Shown here in pieces: positions 1 to 7,715 of a stretch of DNA of 12,973 bases (positions are counted from its first letter, which is position 1; each line of letters opens with the position of its first letter). The stretch lies in assembly GCA_934444695.1 (NCBI GenBank), contig CAKSDF010000038.1:1-12973 (forward strand), in the 5' to 3' direction. Origin of the DNA: an uncultured Eubacteriales bacterium (GTDB lineage: Bacteria > Bacillota > Clostridia > Oscillospirales > Acutalibacteraceae). Below the pieces are notes generated by a model. The model was given only the letters and a program-made list of their open reading frames with translations. It was not told the DNA's origin and made no database searches. A program made the position numbers and the translations under genes.

Positions 1-1367
1 TCGATGACCTTTGCAAGATCGTCCTCGGTAACTCTGCTCTGCTTTACCTTTTCCTTCAGCTCGTCCGATTCCTTTTGTCTTGCGGCAAGCTCGGTCTTGA
101 CCGCTGCAATGCGCTCAAAATCGGGGTTTTCGGTCTCGCTTTCAAGCTCCTCAAGCTCTTCGCCAAGGGTATCCATATCCTTTTTAACAATCAAAAAACG
201 GTCGGCAGCCTTATTTCTGAGGGCCGCACAGGCGCAGGATTCATCCAAAAGATCGATGGCCTTATCGGGCAAAAAGCGATCGTTAATATAACGTTCTGAA
301 AGGGTGACAGCCTGACGGATTATACCTTCCGAAAGGGTCACGCCGTGGTATTTTTCATAATATTCTTTAATTCCGGTCAGCACAGCAACGGTATCTTCAA
401 CCGAGGGTTCCTCGATCTTGACCGGCTGGAAGCGGCGCTCGAGGGCGCTGTCCTTTTCAATGTGCTTGCGGTATTCGTTGAAGGTTGTGGCACCGATGAC
501 CTGCACCTCACCTCTCGAAAGGGCGGGCTTTAAGATATTGGCAGCATTCATGGAGCCTTCGCTGTCTCCCGTTCCCACAAGGGAGTGTACTTCATCGATA
601 AACAGTATGATGTTGCCTTCCCGCTTGACCTCGTCGATAAGTCCCTTAATACGGCTTTCAAACTGACCTCTGAACTGGGTTCCGGCCACAAGAGCGGTCA
701 TATCAAGCAGGAATATTTCCTTGTCCATCAGCTTTGCGGGCACCTCTCCCGCGGCAATTTTCAGGGCAAGTCCCTCGGCAATGGCGGTTTTACCGACGCC
801 CGGTTCACCGATAAGGCAGGGGTTGTTTTTTGTGCGGCGGCAAAGTATCTGTATAACGCGGTAAAGCTCTCTGTCACGGCCTATAATGCGGTCGAGGCCG
901 CCGGCTCTCGCCTTGCCGGTAAGGTCGGTGCAGTAAAGCCCCAGGTATTTGCGCTTTTTGGAGGTTTTTTTATCCTTGCTCTTTTTACCATTCTGATTTT
1001 CGCGATTTTCTTCGATGTCGGTTTCGGGGTCGGCAAGCTCCTCGTCTTTGGAATTATTATTGCCGCCGAAAAACTGGTTTATCATATTCGGAAAAGTGGC
1101 GGCGCCTCCTGCCTCAAAGCCATCCTCGTCGGAAGCGTCGGGATTGTCGGGATCCATTCCGAACATATTCATCATTTCATCGGTCATGGAATCAAGATCC
1201 TCGTCGGAAATGTTCATTTTATTAAGCATATCGGTCACAGGGCCGATGTTAAGCTCCCGGGCGCATTTGAGACAAAGACCCTCGGGAGTGGATTTATCGC
1301 CCTCCATTCGGGTTATAAAAACCACGGCGGGACGTTTTTTACATCTTGAACAAAGTGTAGGTTTCAT
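1..1367 (-). CDS. ClpE-like AAA+ Clp protease ATPase subunit (3' end cut by window edge)
   Basis: Hsp100/Clp unfoldase that, by family knowledge, threads substrates into ClpP in the cytosol. About 455 residues are present. The frame stays open to the window edge, so the second AAA domain and C-terminus lie outside. A zinc-ribbon signature opens the protein (C6, C9, C32, C35), typical of ClpE and replacing the double Clp-N repeat of ClpC/ClpA. A low-complexity, first acidic then lysine-rich linker follows (about 70-145). The first AAA domain has Walker A GEPGVGKT (187-194), Walker B IILFIDE (253-259), sensor GATT (292-295) and arginine pair R311/R312. A charged coiled-coil middle domain begins near 375. 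The ATG at 1367 is preceded by AAAGGAGC and overlaps the pgsA stop in an ATGA junction, implying translational coupling. No CtsR-type heptad repeat was seen upstream. ClpC is the alternative name, but the zinc ribbon favours ClpE. Confidence 0.9.
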   Translation of the reverse strand, partial: MKPTLCSRCKKRPAVVFITRMEGDKSTPEGLCLKCARELNIGPVTDMLNKMNISDEDLDSMTDEMMNMFGMDPDNPDASDEDGFEAGGAATFPNMINQFFGGNNNSKDEELADPETDIEENRENQNGKKSKDKKTSKKRKYLGLYCTDLTGKARAGGLDRIIGRDRELYRVIQILCRRTKNNPCLIGEPGVGKTAIAEGLALKIAAGEVPAKLMDKEIFLLDMTALVAGTQFRGQFESRIKGLIDEVKREGNIILFIDEVHSLVGTGDSEGSMNAANILKPALSRGEVQVIGATTFNEYRKHIEKDSALERRFQPVKIEEPSVEDTVAVLTGIKEYYEKYHGVTLSEGIIRQAVTLSERYINDRFLPDKAIDLLDESCACAALRNKAADRFLIVKKDMDTLGEELEELESETENPDFERIAAVKTELAARQKESDELKEKVKQSRVTEDDLAKVI

Positions 1368-1969
1368 TTAGCAGCTCCTTTGATTTTTTCGTTGTCAAGG
1401 TCGTATTTACCTTGCTTTATGGCTATAAAAAGCACGGCATATTGCACAAGCGCCGCCACCATAAGTACACAGCATATTCCCGCCATTATCCAAAAAACCG
1501 TTTCGGAAAGCAGCGGGCCGTTTTTTGAAACAAAACCGATAACATCGGTCAGCATAACCGTAAACACAGTTATGTAAAGGGCGGCGGTTGCAAGCTTGCC
1601 GAAAAGCTTTGCCTGGCAGGGTCTTGCGCCCGATCCGAAAAGTGCCAGCGCGCCCGCAAGCATTATAAGTTCCTTTGAAGCAAGCACAATAAGCATCACT
1701 CTCAGCGGAATATGATGAACGGCCACGAGAAAGACGATGGCCACCATGGTCAGCTTGTCGGCAATGGGATCGAGAATTTTGCCCAGATCTGATACCTGGT
1801 TAAAGGTGCGAGCGATAAATCCGTCCAGCATATCCGAAAGTCCCGAAACAAGCACCAGCACGGTAGCGGTCAGCACATATTTTTTTAGATAGAAATAAAC
1901 AATAAAGGGAATGAGAATAATTCGTATGGCCGAAAGAACATTCGGCACGGTAAATATTTTTTTATTCAT
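1364..1969 (-). CDS. pgsA: CDP-diacylglycerol--glycerol-3-phosphate 3-phosphatidyltransferase
   Basis: Integral membrane enzyme that joins CDP-diacylglycerol and glycerol-3-phosphate to give phosphatidylglycerol phosphate, the committed step to phosphatidylglycerol and cardiolipin. The 201-residue product has the complete CDP-alcohol phosphatidyltransferase signature D-x2-DG-x2-AR-x8-G-x3-D-x3-D: D46, D49, G50, A53, R54, G63, D67 and D71. The rest is strongly hydrophobic and consistent with several membrane helices, and the start MNKKIFTVPNVLSAIRI is typical of PgsA. The ATG is preceded by GGAGGA at good spacing. The cvpA stop lies 11 bp upstream, and the pgsA stop overlaps the next start (ATGA). 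Other CDP-alcohol transferases (phosphatidylserine or cardiolipin synthases) share the motif, but length and N-terminus favour PgsA. Confidence 0.93.
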   Translation of the reverse strand: MNKKIFTVPNVLSAIRIILIPFIVYFYLKKYVLTATVLVLVSGLSDMLDGFIARTFNQVSDLGKILDPIADKLTMVAIVFLVAVHHIPLRVMLIVLASKELIMLAGALALFGSGARPCQAKLFGKLATAALYITVFTVMLTDVIGFVSKNGPLLSETVFWIMAGICCVLMVAALVQYAVLFIAIKQGKYDLDNEKIKGAAK

Positions 1970-1980
1970 ATATCCTCCGT

Positions 1981-2703
1981 TTAACTTCCCGAAAAGATTT
2001 TAGCGACCGCCTCGGGCACCGAAGAGGTCATAAGTCTGTATGAATATGAAAGGTTGAGATTTTCGGCCGTAAGACCGCAGAATCCGTTTGGCAAAGCCAC
2101 CGTAAGGGTCTTTACAAGCATAACAAAGAGGTATACGATGACAAGCCCTTCTATAAAGCCCAGCGTGCCGCCGAGACCCTTGTCGACCCCTTTCAGCGGT
2201 GTGGTCTTAAATACCCTGCGCGCAGCCTTTGAAAGTATCCAGACAAGTATCAGGAATATGGTGGCAAGCAAAAGTGTCATGACCGTTTTTATGAGCGACA
2301 TAAGGGGCGGTTTGACCACGTTTGTAATTATGTTTTGTTTGATTTTTTCGGTCGTCTCTCCCGATACGGCATTTTTAACATCCTCGTCGGTTATGCCAAA
2401 GGTTTTAAAAAGTCTTGCGACCGCACCGTTTTCGTCGACAAGTATCTCGGCTGCTCTGTCGGGTGAGCCTATGGGGCTGTTTTCCGCTGAAGCCACCGCA
2501 TTATCTACCTCCACCTGTATCTTTTTCTCGAAAAAGGCATTATATGCAAGCTCGGCCGCAGGAGCCGAAAGGGACAGCGCAAGCAGCACGGCAACCACCG
2601 TTCCGATGCAGGATACCGCCATGGAAGCGAGACCTTTTTTTGCTCCGTTTATTATTATGAGTACGAGTATGGCAAGGGAAATCAAATCAAAAACAATATT
2701 CAT
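1981..2703 (-). CDS. CvpA family membrane protein
   Basis: A 240-residue protein with the layout of the CvpA family: two N-terminal membrane helices (about 4-20 and 27-48), a long soluble stretch of about 85 residues (about 50-135), then two more helices (about 137-158 and 177-200). The glycine-rich segment DKGLGGTLGFIEGLVIVYLF before and in the last helix is the recognisable family feature. CvpA was named from colicin V production. In Gram-positives its role is unclear and is usually linked to envelope homeostasis. The ATG at 2703 has an AAGG ribosome site. The DUF5711-like stop lies 3 bp upstream and pgsA starts 11 bp downstream, which fits an envelope-related sub-block. The family call is good; no precise function can be given. 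Confidence 0.82.
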   Translation of the reverse strand: MNIVFDLISLAILVLIIINGAKKGLASMAVSCIGTVVAVLLALSLSAPAAELAYNAFFEKKIQVEVDNAVASAENSPIGSPDRAAEILVDENGAVARLFKTFGITDEDVKNAVSGETTEKIKQNIITNVVKPPLMSLIKTVMTLLLATIFLILVWILSKAARRVFKTTPLKGVDKGLGGTLGFIEGLVIVYLFVMLVKTLTVALPNGFCGLTAENLNLSYSYRLMTSSVPEAVAKIFSGS

Positions 2704-2706
2704 TGG

Positions 2707-4413
2707 CTACACCTTTCTCCATTCGACGCGGGATGTTCCGAGCACTGCCGTGCCCGCTCCCGACGAGGCTATCTGACGGGCATCCGCTCCGGCATCAAGG
2801 GATTTTTGCTGACCTCCCTTGCCGTCGAAGGAAATGACCTTCTCGTTTGAAAGCACCACCGCTTTATTTCCCGCAAGGGAAAGGGATATGGCCTGAGCGC
2901 CTATGTCGGCGGTGTAAATCCGGGTAAGCTTTTTATCAAACAGCATAAGCTGATTATTTGCCGAATCGTTATATTTTTCGACCGTCACGGCCACAGCCGA
3001 CGAGCTTTGAGCAAAGCACGAAACCTTTGCCGATTTAAGGTCAAAATCGGTTCTGACCCCCTTGGTGCTTATAGATGTCAGCATACTTTCGAAAACTCCC
3101 ACCAGTGTATCTCCCTTAAAATCGATGGAAACCACCGTGTGATTTTCAAAGCTGTTGTCGCAGATAACTGTACCGTCGTTTGTACGGAAGATGAGAATGC
3201 TCGACACCATTTTGCCGTTTTGTCCGCTGAGCGTTCCGACGCCCATATATCCGCCGTCGCTCGAAAGTGCCAGCGCAACAACCTGTCTGTCGGAGGAATG
3301 CCACTGCATTTTCTGCCTGCCCTTTTTGTCAAAGGCGGTGACATCACAGACATAATCTCCCGATCGAGTGGCCAGCGCAAAGGCGCCGTTGTCGGAAATG
3401 GATGCCGTTATAATGTCGTTTTGGGCGGTGGAGTCGATGAATGTACCGCCGCGTTTTTCTATTTTATATCCCTTTCCTCCCCGATCGTAAACGAGGGTGC
3501 GGTATTCCGATGTGCTTATGGCGGGGTTGGAATATCCGTGAGGACGGTTATATATCTGTTTTCCGTTGGCTTTATAAAGCATAAGGGTCGACTGGCAAAG
3601 CACGGCAATGTCGCTTCCGACGGTTGAAATATTTTTTCCCACCGCCGAAGATATTTCAAGAGGGAAACCCTCGCCGGTCGCCGAAAAGCCCGCGAAAAAC
3701 TCACCCGTAGCATCGATAAGGCCTACCGGGATGGCAAGATTTGCGGCAATAAACACCGCAAGAAGCACCGCCACCGTGGCGATAAGCCTTTTAAACCTGC
3801 CTATTCTCTTGAGCTTTCCGCCCATTATGACCTTCATCTTTTTGCCGCTGCCGGTAACCGCCGTTTTTGGAAAAGCCTTGTCGGGTTTCTTTTTTTCGGT
3901 TTTTTTCTTTCGGCCGAAAAGCAATGCTGCGCTTGCAGAGTCTTTCTTTTTCGAAGTCATTCCCGCACCGGCTGTTTTTTCGGTGCCGCCGTCCTTTTGC
4001 GATCCTGCCTTTTGCGCCCTGCCCGATTTTACGGCACATTTTGCATCGTCAGTTTTAACAACGCTTTTTGCGGCATCGGTCTTAACGCCGCTATTTGCGC
4101 TGTCATCTTGCCGGGCCGTTCTTTGCACCGCTTCCTTTTGTTTTGCGTGAGCGGCCTTTTGCTGCTTTTTCGCTCCGCTTTTTTTCATTATGTTATAAAT
4201 GGCGCCGCCATTTTTCCTTGGAATGCGGTCGTTTTTCTGCGCCTTTTGTGTATGGTTTGTTTGCTCGTTCTTTTCGACCGTTTTCACTCTGTCTGCTCTG
4301 TCTTCACTTACGGCAGGTTTGTCGAAAACCGTCGTTTCGGGGACGCTGTTTTTAAATTCATAAGGTATGTTTATAACCCGGTAATCGGGTTTTTTTGAAT
4401 TGTTACTATCCAT
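2707..4413 (-). CDS. DUF5711-like single-pass membrane protein with basic cytosolic tail and predicted beta-propeller ectodomain
   Basis: 568 residues from the preferred start. Residues 1-200 are low-complexity, rich in Lys, Ala and Asp, probably disordered, and contain a short internal repeat (VKTDAAKS, VKTDDAKC, VKSGRAQK at about 110-135). A basic flank (KLKRIGRFKR, about 200-209) precedes one membrane helix (about 210-231), predicting the N-terminus inside and the rest outside. Residues about 250-568 read as repeated beta strands of WD40/PQQ-like propeller type (for example VGSDIAVLCQSTLMLYKANG, ALATRSGDYVCDVTAFDKKG), as in the Clostridia DUF5711 family; I assign this by resemblance only. 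The biochemical role is unknown. I chose ATG 4413 because GGGGA lies 8 nt before it; an in-frame ATG at 4428 has no ribosome site. The start overlaps the truA stop by 8 bp, and cvpA follows 3 bp after the stop. Confidence 0.75.
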   Translation of the reverse strand: MDSNNSKKPDYRVINIPYEFKNSVPETTVFDKPAVSEDRADRVKTVEKNEQTNHTQKAQKNDRIPRKNGGAIYNIMKKSGAKKQQKAAHAKQKEAVQRTARQDDSANSGVKTDAAKSVVKTDDAKCAVKSGRAQKAGSQKDGGTEKTAGAGMTSKKKDSASAALLFGRKKKTEKKKPDKAFPKTAVTGSGKKMKVIMGGKLKRIGRFKRLIATVAVLLAVFIAANLAIPVGLIDATGEFFAGFSATGEGFPLEISSAVGKNISTVGSDIAVLCQSTLMLYKANGKQIYNRPHGYSNPAISTSEYRTLVYDRGGKGYKIEKRGGTFIDSTAQNDIITASISDNGAFALATRSGDYVCDVTAFDKKGRQKMQWHSSDRQVVALALSSDGGYMGVGTLSGQNGKMVSSILIFRTNDGTVICDNSFENHTVVSIDFKGDTLVGVFESMLTSISTKGVRTDFDLKSAKVSCFAQSSSAVAVTVEKYNDSANNQLMLFDKKLTRIYTADIGAQAISLSLAGNKAVVLSNEKVISFDGKGGQQKSLDAGADARQIASSGAGTAVLGTSRVEWRKV

Positions 4414-5155
4414 TATCCTCTTCCCCATAGAATATTTCGTTCAGATAAAGGCCCTCAGCCGGTGCCGTCGGTCCCGCAAGGGAGCGATCCTTTCGGATGA
4501 TTATGTCGGCTATGCCGTCAGGGTCGATTTTCCCTTCGCACACCCTGATAAGCGTTCCGACCATTATCCTTACCATATTATAAAGAAATCCGTCGGCCGC
4601 CACGGTAAAGATGATCTTGTCGCCCTGCCTTTCGACCTGCGCCTTGTAAACCGTGCGGGTTTTGTCGCCCTCTTTCGCCCCTGCCGAGCAAAAGGCAGAA
4701 AAATCGTGCTTTCCGAGAAAGCTCTTTGCGGCTTTGTCCATCAGTTTTTCATCAAGAAAATGAGGGTACTTGCAGCTTCTGCCCTCCAAAAAAGGATCTC
4801 TGCGATAGGAATTATATATTACATATTTATATTCCTTACCGACGCAGGAATAACGGGCGTGAAAGTCTTCGGCAACATTTTCAAGAGCAAGCGCACCTAT
4901 ATCGATCGGCAAAAAATGATTCAGTCCGCCGAGAATTTTCTCGGTGTTAAGGGGATTTTCACAGTCGAAGTGACAGCAATATTTTTTTGCGTGCACGCCG
5001 CTGTCGGTACGGCTGCATCCCGAAAGGGCGGGACGGAATCCCAGTACATTTTCAAGAGCGTCCTGCATTTCCTGCTGAACCGAGCGGGCGTTTTTTTGCA
5101 CCTGCCATCCATGGTAGGCCGTGCCGATATAGCTGACGGTCAAAAGATATCTCAT
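4406..5155 (-). CDS. truA: tRNA pseudouridine(38-40) synthase TruA
   Basis: Converts uridines 38-40 in the anticodon arm of several tRNAs to pseudouridine, in the cytosol. The product of 249 residues starts MRYLLTVSYIGTAYHGWQ, typical of TruA, and carries the catalytic motif GCSRTDSGVHA (46-56) with catalytic aspartate D51. Further family segments are visible (FHARYSCVGKEYKYVIYN; DGFLYNMVRIMVGTLI). The reading frame extends upstream to 5323, but that part overlaps ecfT. ATG 5155 is chosen because AAAGGAT sits 8 nt before it and the TruA core begins there. The ecfT stop is 5 bp upstream. Linkage of ecfA1-ecfA2-ecfT with truA is a well-known Firmicutes arrangement, although there the block usually sits beside ribosomal protein genes. 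Confidence 0.95.
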   Translation of the reverse strand: MRYLLTVSYIGTAYHGWQVQKNARSVQQEMQDALENVLGFRPALSGCSRTDSGVHAKKYCCHFDCENPLNTEKILGGLNHFLPIDIGALALENVAEDFHARYSCVGKEYKYVIYNSYRRDPFLEGRSCKYPHFLDEKLMDKAAKSFLGKHDFSAFCSAGAKEGDKTRTVYKAQVERQGDKIIFTVAADGFLYNMVRIMVGTLIRVCEGKIDPDGIADIIIRKDRSLAGPTAPAEGLYLNEIFYGEEDNG

Positions 5156-5160
5156 AAAAT

Positions 5161-5994
5161 TTATCCTTTTATAAGCGAATATATTATTCCCTGACAATAG
5201 GTGTTGCAAAGAATTATGGCGGCAAGAAGCAGCGCAAAAGCCGCCACAGAAAGATAATCGGCAAGGGAAGCCTTCATTACCTTCATTCTCGTTCTGCCCT
5301 CGCCTCCGTGATAACAACGGCATTCCATTGCGTCGGCAAGCTCGGAAGCCCTTCTGAACGATGAAATGAGCAGCGGAATAAGTATCGGCACAAGAGCCTT
5401 GACCCTCTTTATAAGTCCGCCGCTTTCGATGTCTGCTCCTCTGGCCTTTTGGGCGCTCATTATCTTATCGGTTTCTTCAATAAGGGTGGGGATGAATCTC
5501 AGCGCGATGGTCATCATCATGGCAAGGGAATGGACATCCACCTTTATGGCCTTCAAGGGAGAAAAAAGCCGCTCTATTGCGTCGGTAAGCTCGGTGGGAG
5601 AGGTGGTGTAGGTAAGTATCGAGCTGCACATAATGAGTATGCATATTCTCACCGACATATAAATGGCCGTTGTCACTCCGCCGGTGGTTATGGTTATCTT
5701 CCAGAAGGAAACAATGGTGTCTCCCGAGGAAACGTAAATGGCGTTTAACACCGATGTTATTACGATGATGGGTATAATGGGCTTTAAAGTTTTTATAAAC
5801 ATTTTAACCGGGATTCTCGTGGCAAAAATGAACAGTGCAAGTGCCGCGCCGGTAACTATAAGAGCAATGGCATTTTGAGAAACAAATGTAAATACGATAA
5901 ATGCCACCGTAAGCACAAGCTTAAACCGGGGATCAAGCTTATGCACAATCGATTTTGCGGGATAAAATTGCCCGAAGGTTATGTCGTTAAGCAT
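5161..5994 (-). CDS. ecfT: ECF transporter transmembrane subunit EcfT
   Basis: Membrane coupling subunit of group II energy-coupling-factor importers. It joins the two ATPases to interchangeable substrate-binding S components for vitamins or metals. The product has 277 residues with hydrophobic helices at about 25-60, 70-88, 107-130, 200-212 and 248-270, and a family-typical N-terminus (KLDPRFKLVL). Two cytoplasmic coupling motifs are expected. The first is AQKARGAD (ARG at 184-186). The second reads AMECRCYHGGEGRT, so the triplet at 225-227 is CRC rather than ARG; position 227 Cys is common in clostridial EcfT to my knowledge, while Cys225 is less so. The start overlaps the ecfA2 stop by 8 bp and is preceded by GGGGGA. 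No S component is present in the window, so the substrate is unknown. Confidence 0.92.
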   Translation of the reverse strand: MLNDITFGQFYPAKSIVHKLDPRFKLVLTVAFIVFTFVSQNAIALIVTGAALALFIFATRIPVKMFIKTLKPIIPIIVITSVLNAIYVSSGDTIVSFWKITITTGGVTTAIYMSVRICILIMCSSILTYTTSPTELTDAIERLFSPLKAIKVDVHSLAMMMTIALRFIPTLIEETDKIMSAQKARGADIESGGLIKRVKALVPILIPLLISSFRRASELADAMECRCYHGGEGRTRMKVMKASLADYLSVAAFALLLAAIILCNTYCQGIIYSLIKG

Positions 5995-6856
5995 TGATTT
6001 TCCCCCGCTCTCTCAAAAGTCTCTCTATTTCGTCGGCGGCGCCGTCAATGGTATAAATTCCGTCCTTTACCGGAAATCCCCGCTTTTTAAGCTCAAAAAG
6101 TATGTGTGTGACCTTGGGAACACCCAGTCCCATGGAAATGAGCCTTTCGCTTTGGGAAAAGACCTCCTCAGGGGTGCCGAAAGCCTCGTTTTTACCCTTA
6201 TTCATAACAAAAACACGGTGGGAAAGGCCTGCCACGTCCTCCATATTGTGAGAAACGAAAATAACCGTCGCCCCGGTTTTTTTGTTATAATTCCTTATCA
6301 TATCAAGTATCATTGCCCGACCGCTGGGATCAAGGCCTGCGGTAGGCTCGTCTAAAATGAGCACCTTGGGGCGCATGGCTATAACTCCGGCAATGGCGGC
6401 GCGGCGTTTTTCCCCTCCCGAAAGGTCGAAGGGGGATTTTGCAAGCAGTGTCCTTTTAAGTCCCACGAGATCGGCGGCTTCAACGACACGTTTTTTTATT
6501 TCGTCCTCGTCAAGTCCCATATTTCTCGGGCCGAAGGCAATATCCTTTGCCACAGTTTCGTCGAAAAGCTGATACTCGGGATACTGAAAAACCATTCCTA
6601 TCTGAAAGCGGTATTTGCGGGATTTTTTAGGGTCGGCGAAAATATCCTCACCCGATAAAAGCACCTTTCCGCTTTCCGGCTTTAAAAGACCGCAAAGCAT
6701 CTGCATAAGGGTGGATTTTCCCGAGCCGGTATGGCCGATTATTCCGATGATCTCACCTTGTTCTGCCGAAAAATCAACATCGGTGACCGCATCCTTACGG
6801 AAAGGCGTTCCCTCTCCGTAAACAAAGCTTAATTTTTGCGCGCAAAGTATTGACAA
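5987..6856 (-). CDS. ecfA2: ECF transporter ATPase subunit EcfA2 (UUG start)
   Basis: ABC ATPase that pairs with EcfA1 to power ECF importers at the inner face of the membrane. From the UUG start, 289 residues: Walker A GHTGSGKST (41-49), Q-loop Q91 in FQYPEYQLF, signature LSGGE (145-149), Walker B VLILDE with catalytic E170, and H-loop H203. The YPEYQLF Q-loop and the C-terminal GLGVPKVTHILFELKKRG segment are typical of EcfA2. An upstream ATG (6952) would add 32 residues that do not resemble the family and overlap ecfA1. TTG 6856 has GAGGA 6 nt before it and gives MSILCAQKLSFVYGEG, a normal ABC beginning. The ecfA1 stop lies 13 bp upstream; the ecfT start overlaps the 3' end by 8 bp. Confidence 0.93.
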   Translation of the reverse strand: MSILCAQKLSFVYGEGTPFRKDAVTDVDFSAEQGEIIGIIGHTGSGKSTLMQMLCGLLKPESGKVLLSGEDIFADPKKSRKYRFQIGMVFQYPEYQLFDETVAKDIAFGPRNMGLDEDEIKKRVVEAADLVGLKRTLLAKSPFDLSGGEKRRAAIAGVIAMRPKVLILDEPTAGLDPSGRAMILDMIRNYNKKTGATVIFVSHNMEDVAGLSHRVFVMNKGKNEAFGTPEEVFSQSERLISMGLGVPKVTHILFELKKRGFPVKDGIYTIDGAADEIERLLRERGKINA

Positions 6857-6862
6857 TGTTTT

Positions 6863-6869
6863 TCCTCTT
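6863..6869 (-). promoter_or_regulatory. Ribosome binding site deciding the UUG start of ecfA2
   Basis: Minus-strand AAGAGGA lies between the ecfA1 stop and the TTG at 6856, with 6 nt of spacing. No competing ATG or GTG with a ribosome site sits near the conserved ABC N-terminus, so this site supports the UUG start. Confidence 0.75.
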
Positions 6870-7715
6870 TTACGAAAGTAATTTTGTAAGAGCCTCGACG
6901 GCTTGTTGTTCGTCAAGGGGATCATCCGAAAGCTCAATGCCTCTTTCGGCAAGCTTTTCGGTAAGTTTACAGGCCACCGGCAGTGTAAGGCCGGTTTTTC
7001 TTATGGTGTCCTTTTGTTTAAAGACGTCGGCGGGACTTCCGTCGAGAAGTATTTTTCCCGATTCCATAACGATACAGCGGTCGGTGTGCACCGCTTCGTC
7101 CATATAGTGGGTTATCATTATGACCGTCATTCCCTGCTCCTTATTGAGGCGCTCGGCAATGGAGATTATCTCGCTTCGGCCTCTCGGATCGAGCATGGCG
7201 GTAGCCTCGTCAAGTACAAGGCACTTAGGATTCATGGCAAGTATTCCCGCAATGGCTATTCGCTGTTTCTGACCGCCCGAAAGCTTTGTTGTGGCGTGGC
7301 GGCGATATTCGTACATTCCCACCGCTTTAAGAGATTTTTCCACGCGTGAGACTATTTCCTCCCTTTCGACCCCTAAATTTTCCGGGCCGAAAGCCACATC
7401 CTCCTCCACAATGGTGGAAACAATCTGGTTGTCGGGATTTTGGAAAACAAGGCCTACGGTTTTTCTGATTTCAAGCTGATTTTTTTCGTCGGCGGTGGAA
7501 AGGCCGTTTACCGTGACCGTTCCGCTGTCGGGGACGATCATTCCGTTAAGAAGTCTTGAAAGGGTGGATTTTCCCGAGCCGTTGTGCCCGAGAACGGCCA
7601 CAAAGCTGCCCTTTTCGATCGAAAGATCAAGATCCTTGAAAATGTCTATCTTTTTATCGTCCTCAGGATCACTGTAAGAGAAGGATACCCCCTCAAGCTT
7701 TATTATTTCACTCAA
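6870..7715 (-). CDS. ecfA1: ECF transporter ATPase subunit EcfA1 (UUG start)
   Basis: First ATPase of the ECF importer core. From the UUG start, 281 residues: Walker A GHNGSGKST (43-51), Q-loop Q92 in FQNPDNQIVSTIVEEDVAFGPENLG (the NPDNQ form marks EcfA1), signature LSGGQ (145-149), Walker B CLVLDE with E170, a DEATAMLD D-loop region, and H203. The frame also has an ATG at 7736, but the strong site AAAGGAGG lies inside that extension, exactly 7 nt before TTG 7715. The TTG overlaps the TGA stop of the upstream methyltransferase gene (TTGA), so translation is probably coupled by re-initiation. The resulting N-terminus MSEIIKLEGVSFSY matches the family. Confidence 0.94.
   Translation of the reverse strand: MSEIIKLEGVSFSYSDPEDDKKIDIFKDLDLSIEKGSFVAVLGHNGSGKSTLSRLLNGMIVPDSGTVTVNGLSTADEKNQLEIRKTVGLVFQNPDNQIVSTIVEEDVAFGPENLGVEREEIVSRVEKSLKAVGMYEYRRHATTKLSGGQKQRIAIAGILAMNPKCLVLDEATAMLDPRGRSEIISIAERLNKEQGMTVIMITHYMDEAVHTDRCIVMESGKILLDGSPADVFKQKDTIRKTGLTLPVACKLTEKLAERGIELSDDPLDEQQAVEALTKLLS

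Noticed and set aside
585..1349. Long plus-strand open frame of 254 codons opposite the Clp gene.
   Set aside because: It mirrors the Clp coding sequence, whose protein shows clear AAA+ motifs. The plus-strand protein shows no recognisable family.
1370..1450. Possible CtsR heat-shock operator before the Clp gene.
   Set aside because: No pair of GGTCAAA heptads is visible; the upstream DNA is pgsA coding sequence.
2415..2660. Plus-strand 81-codon frame within cvpA.
   Set aside because: Antisense shadow of cvpA, with an Arg/Pro-rich product typical of a wrong frame.
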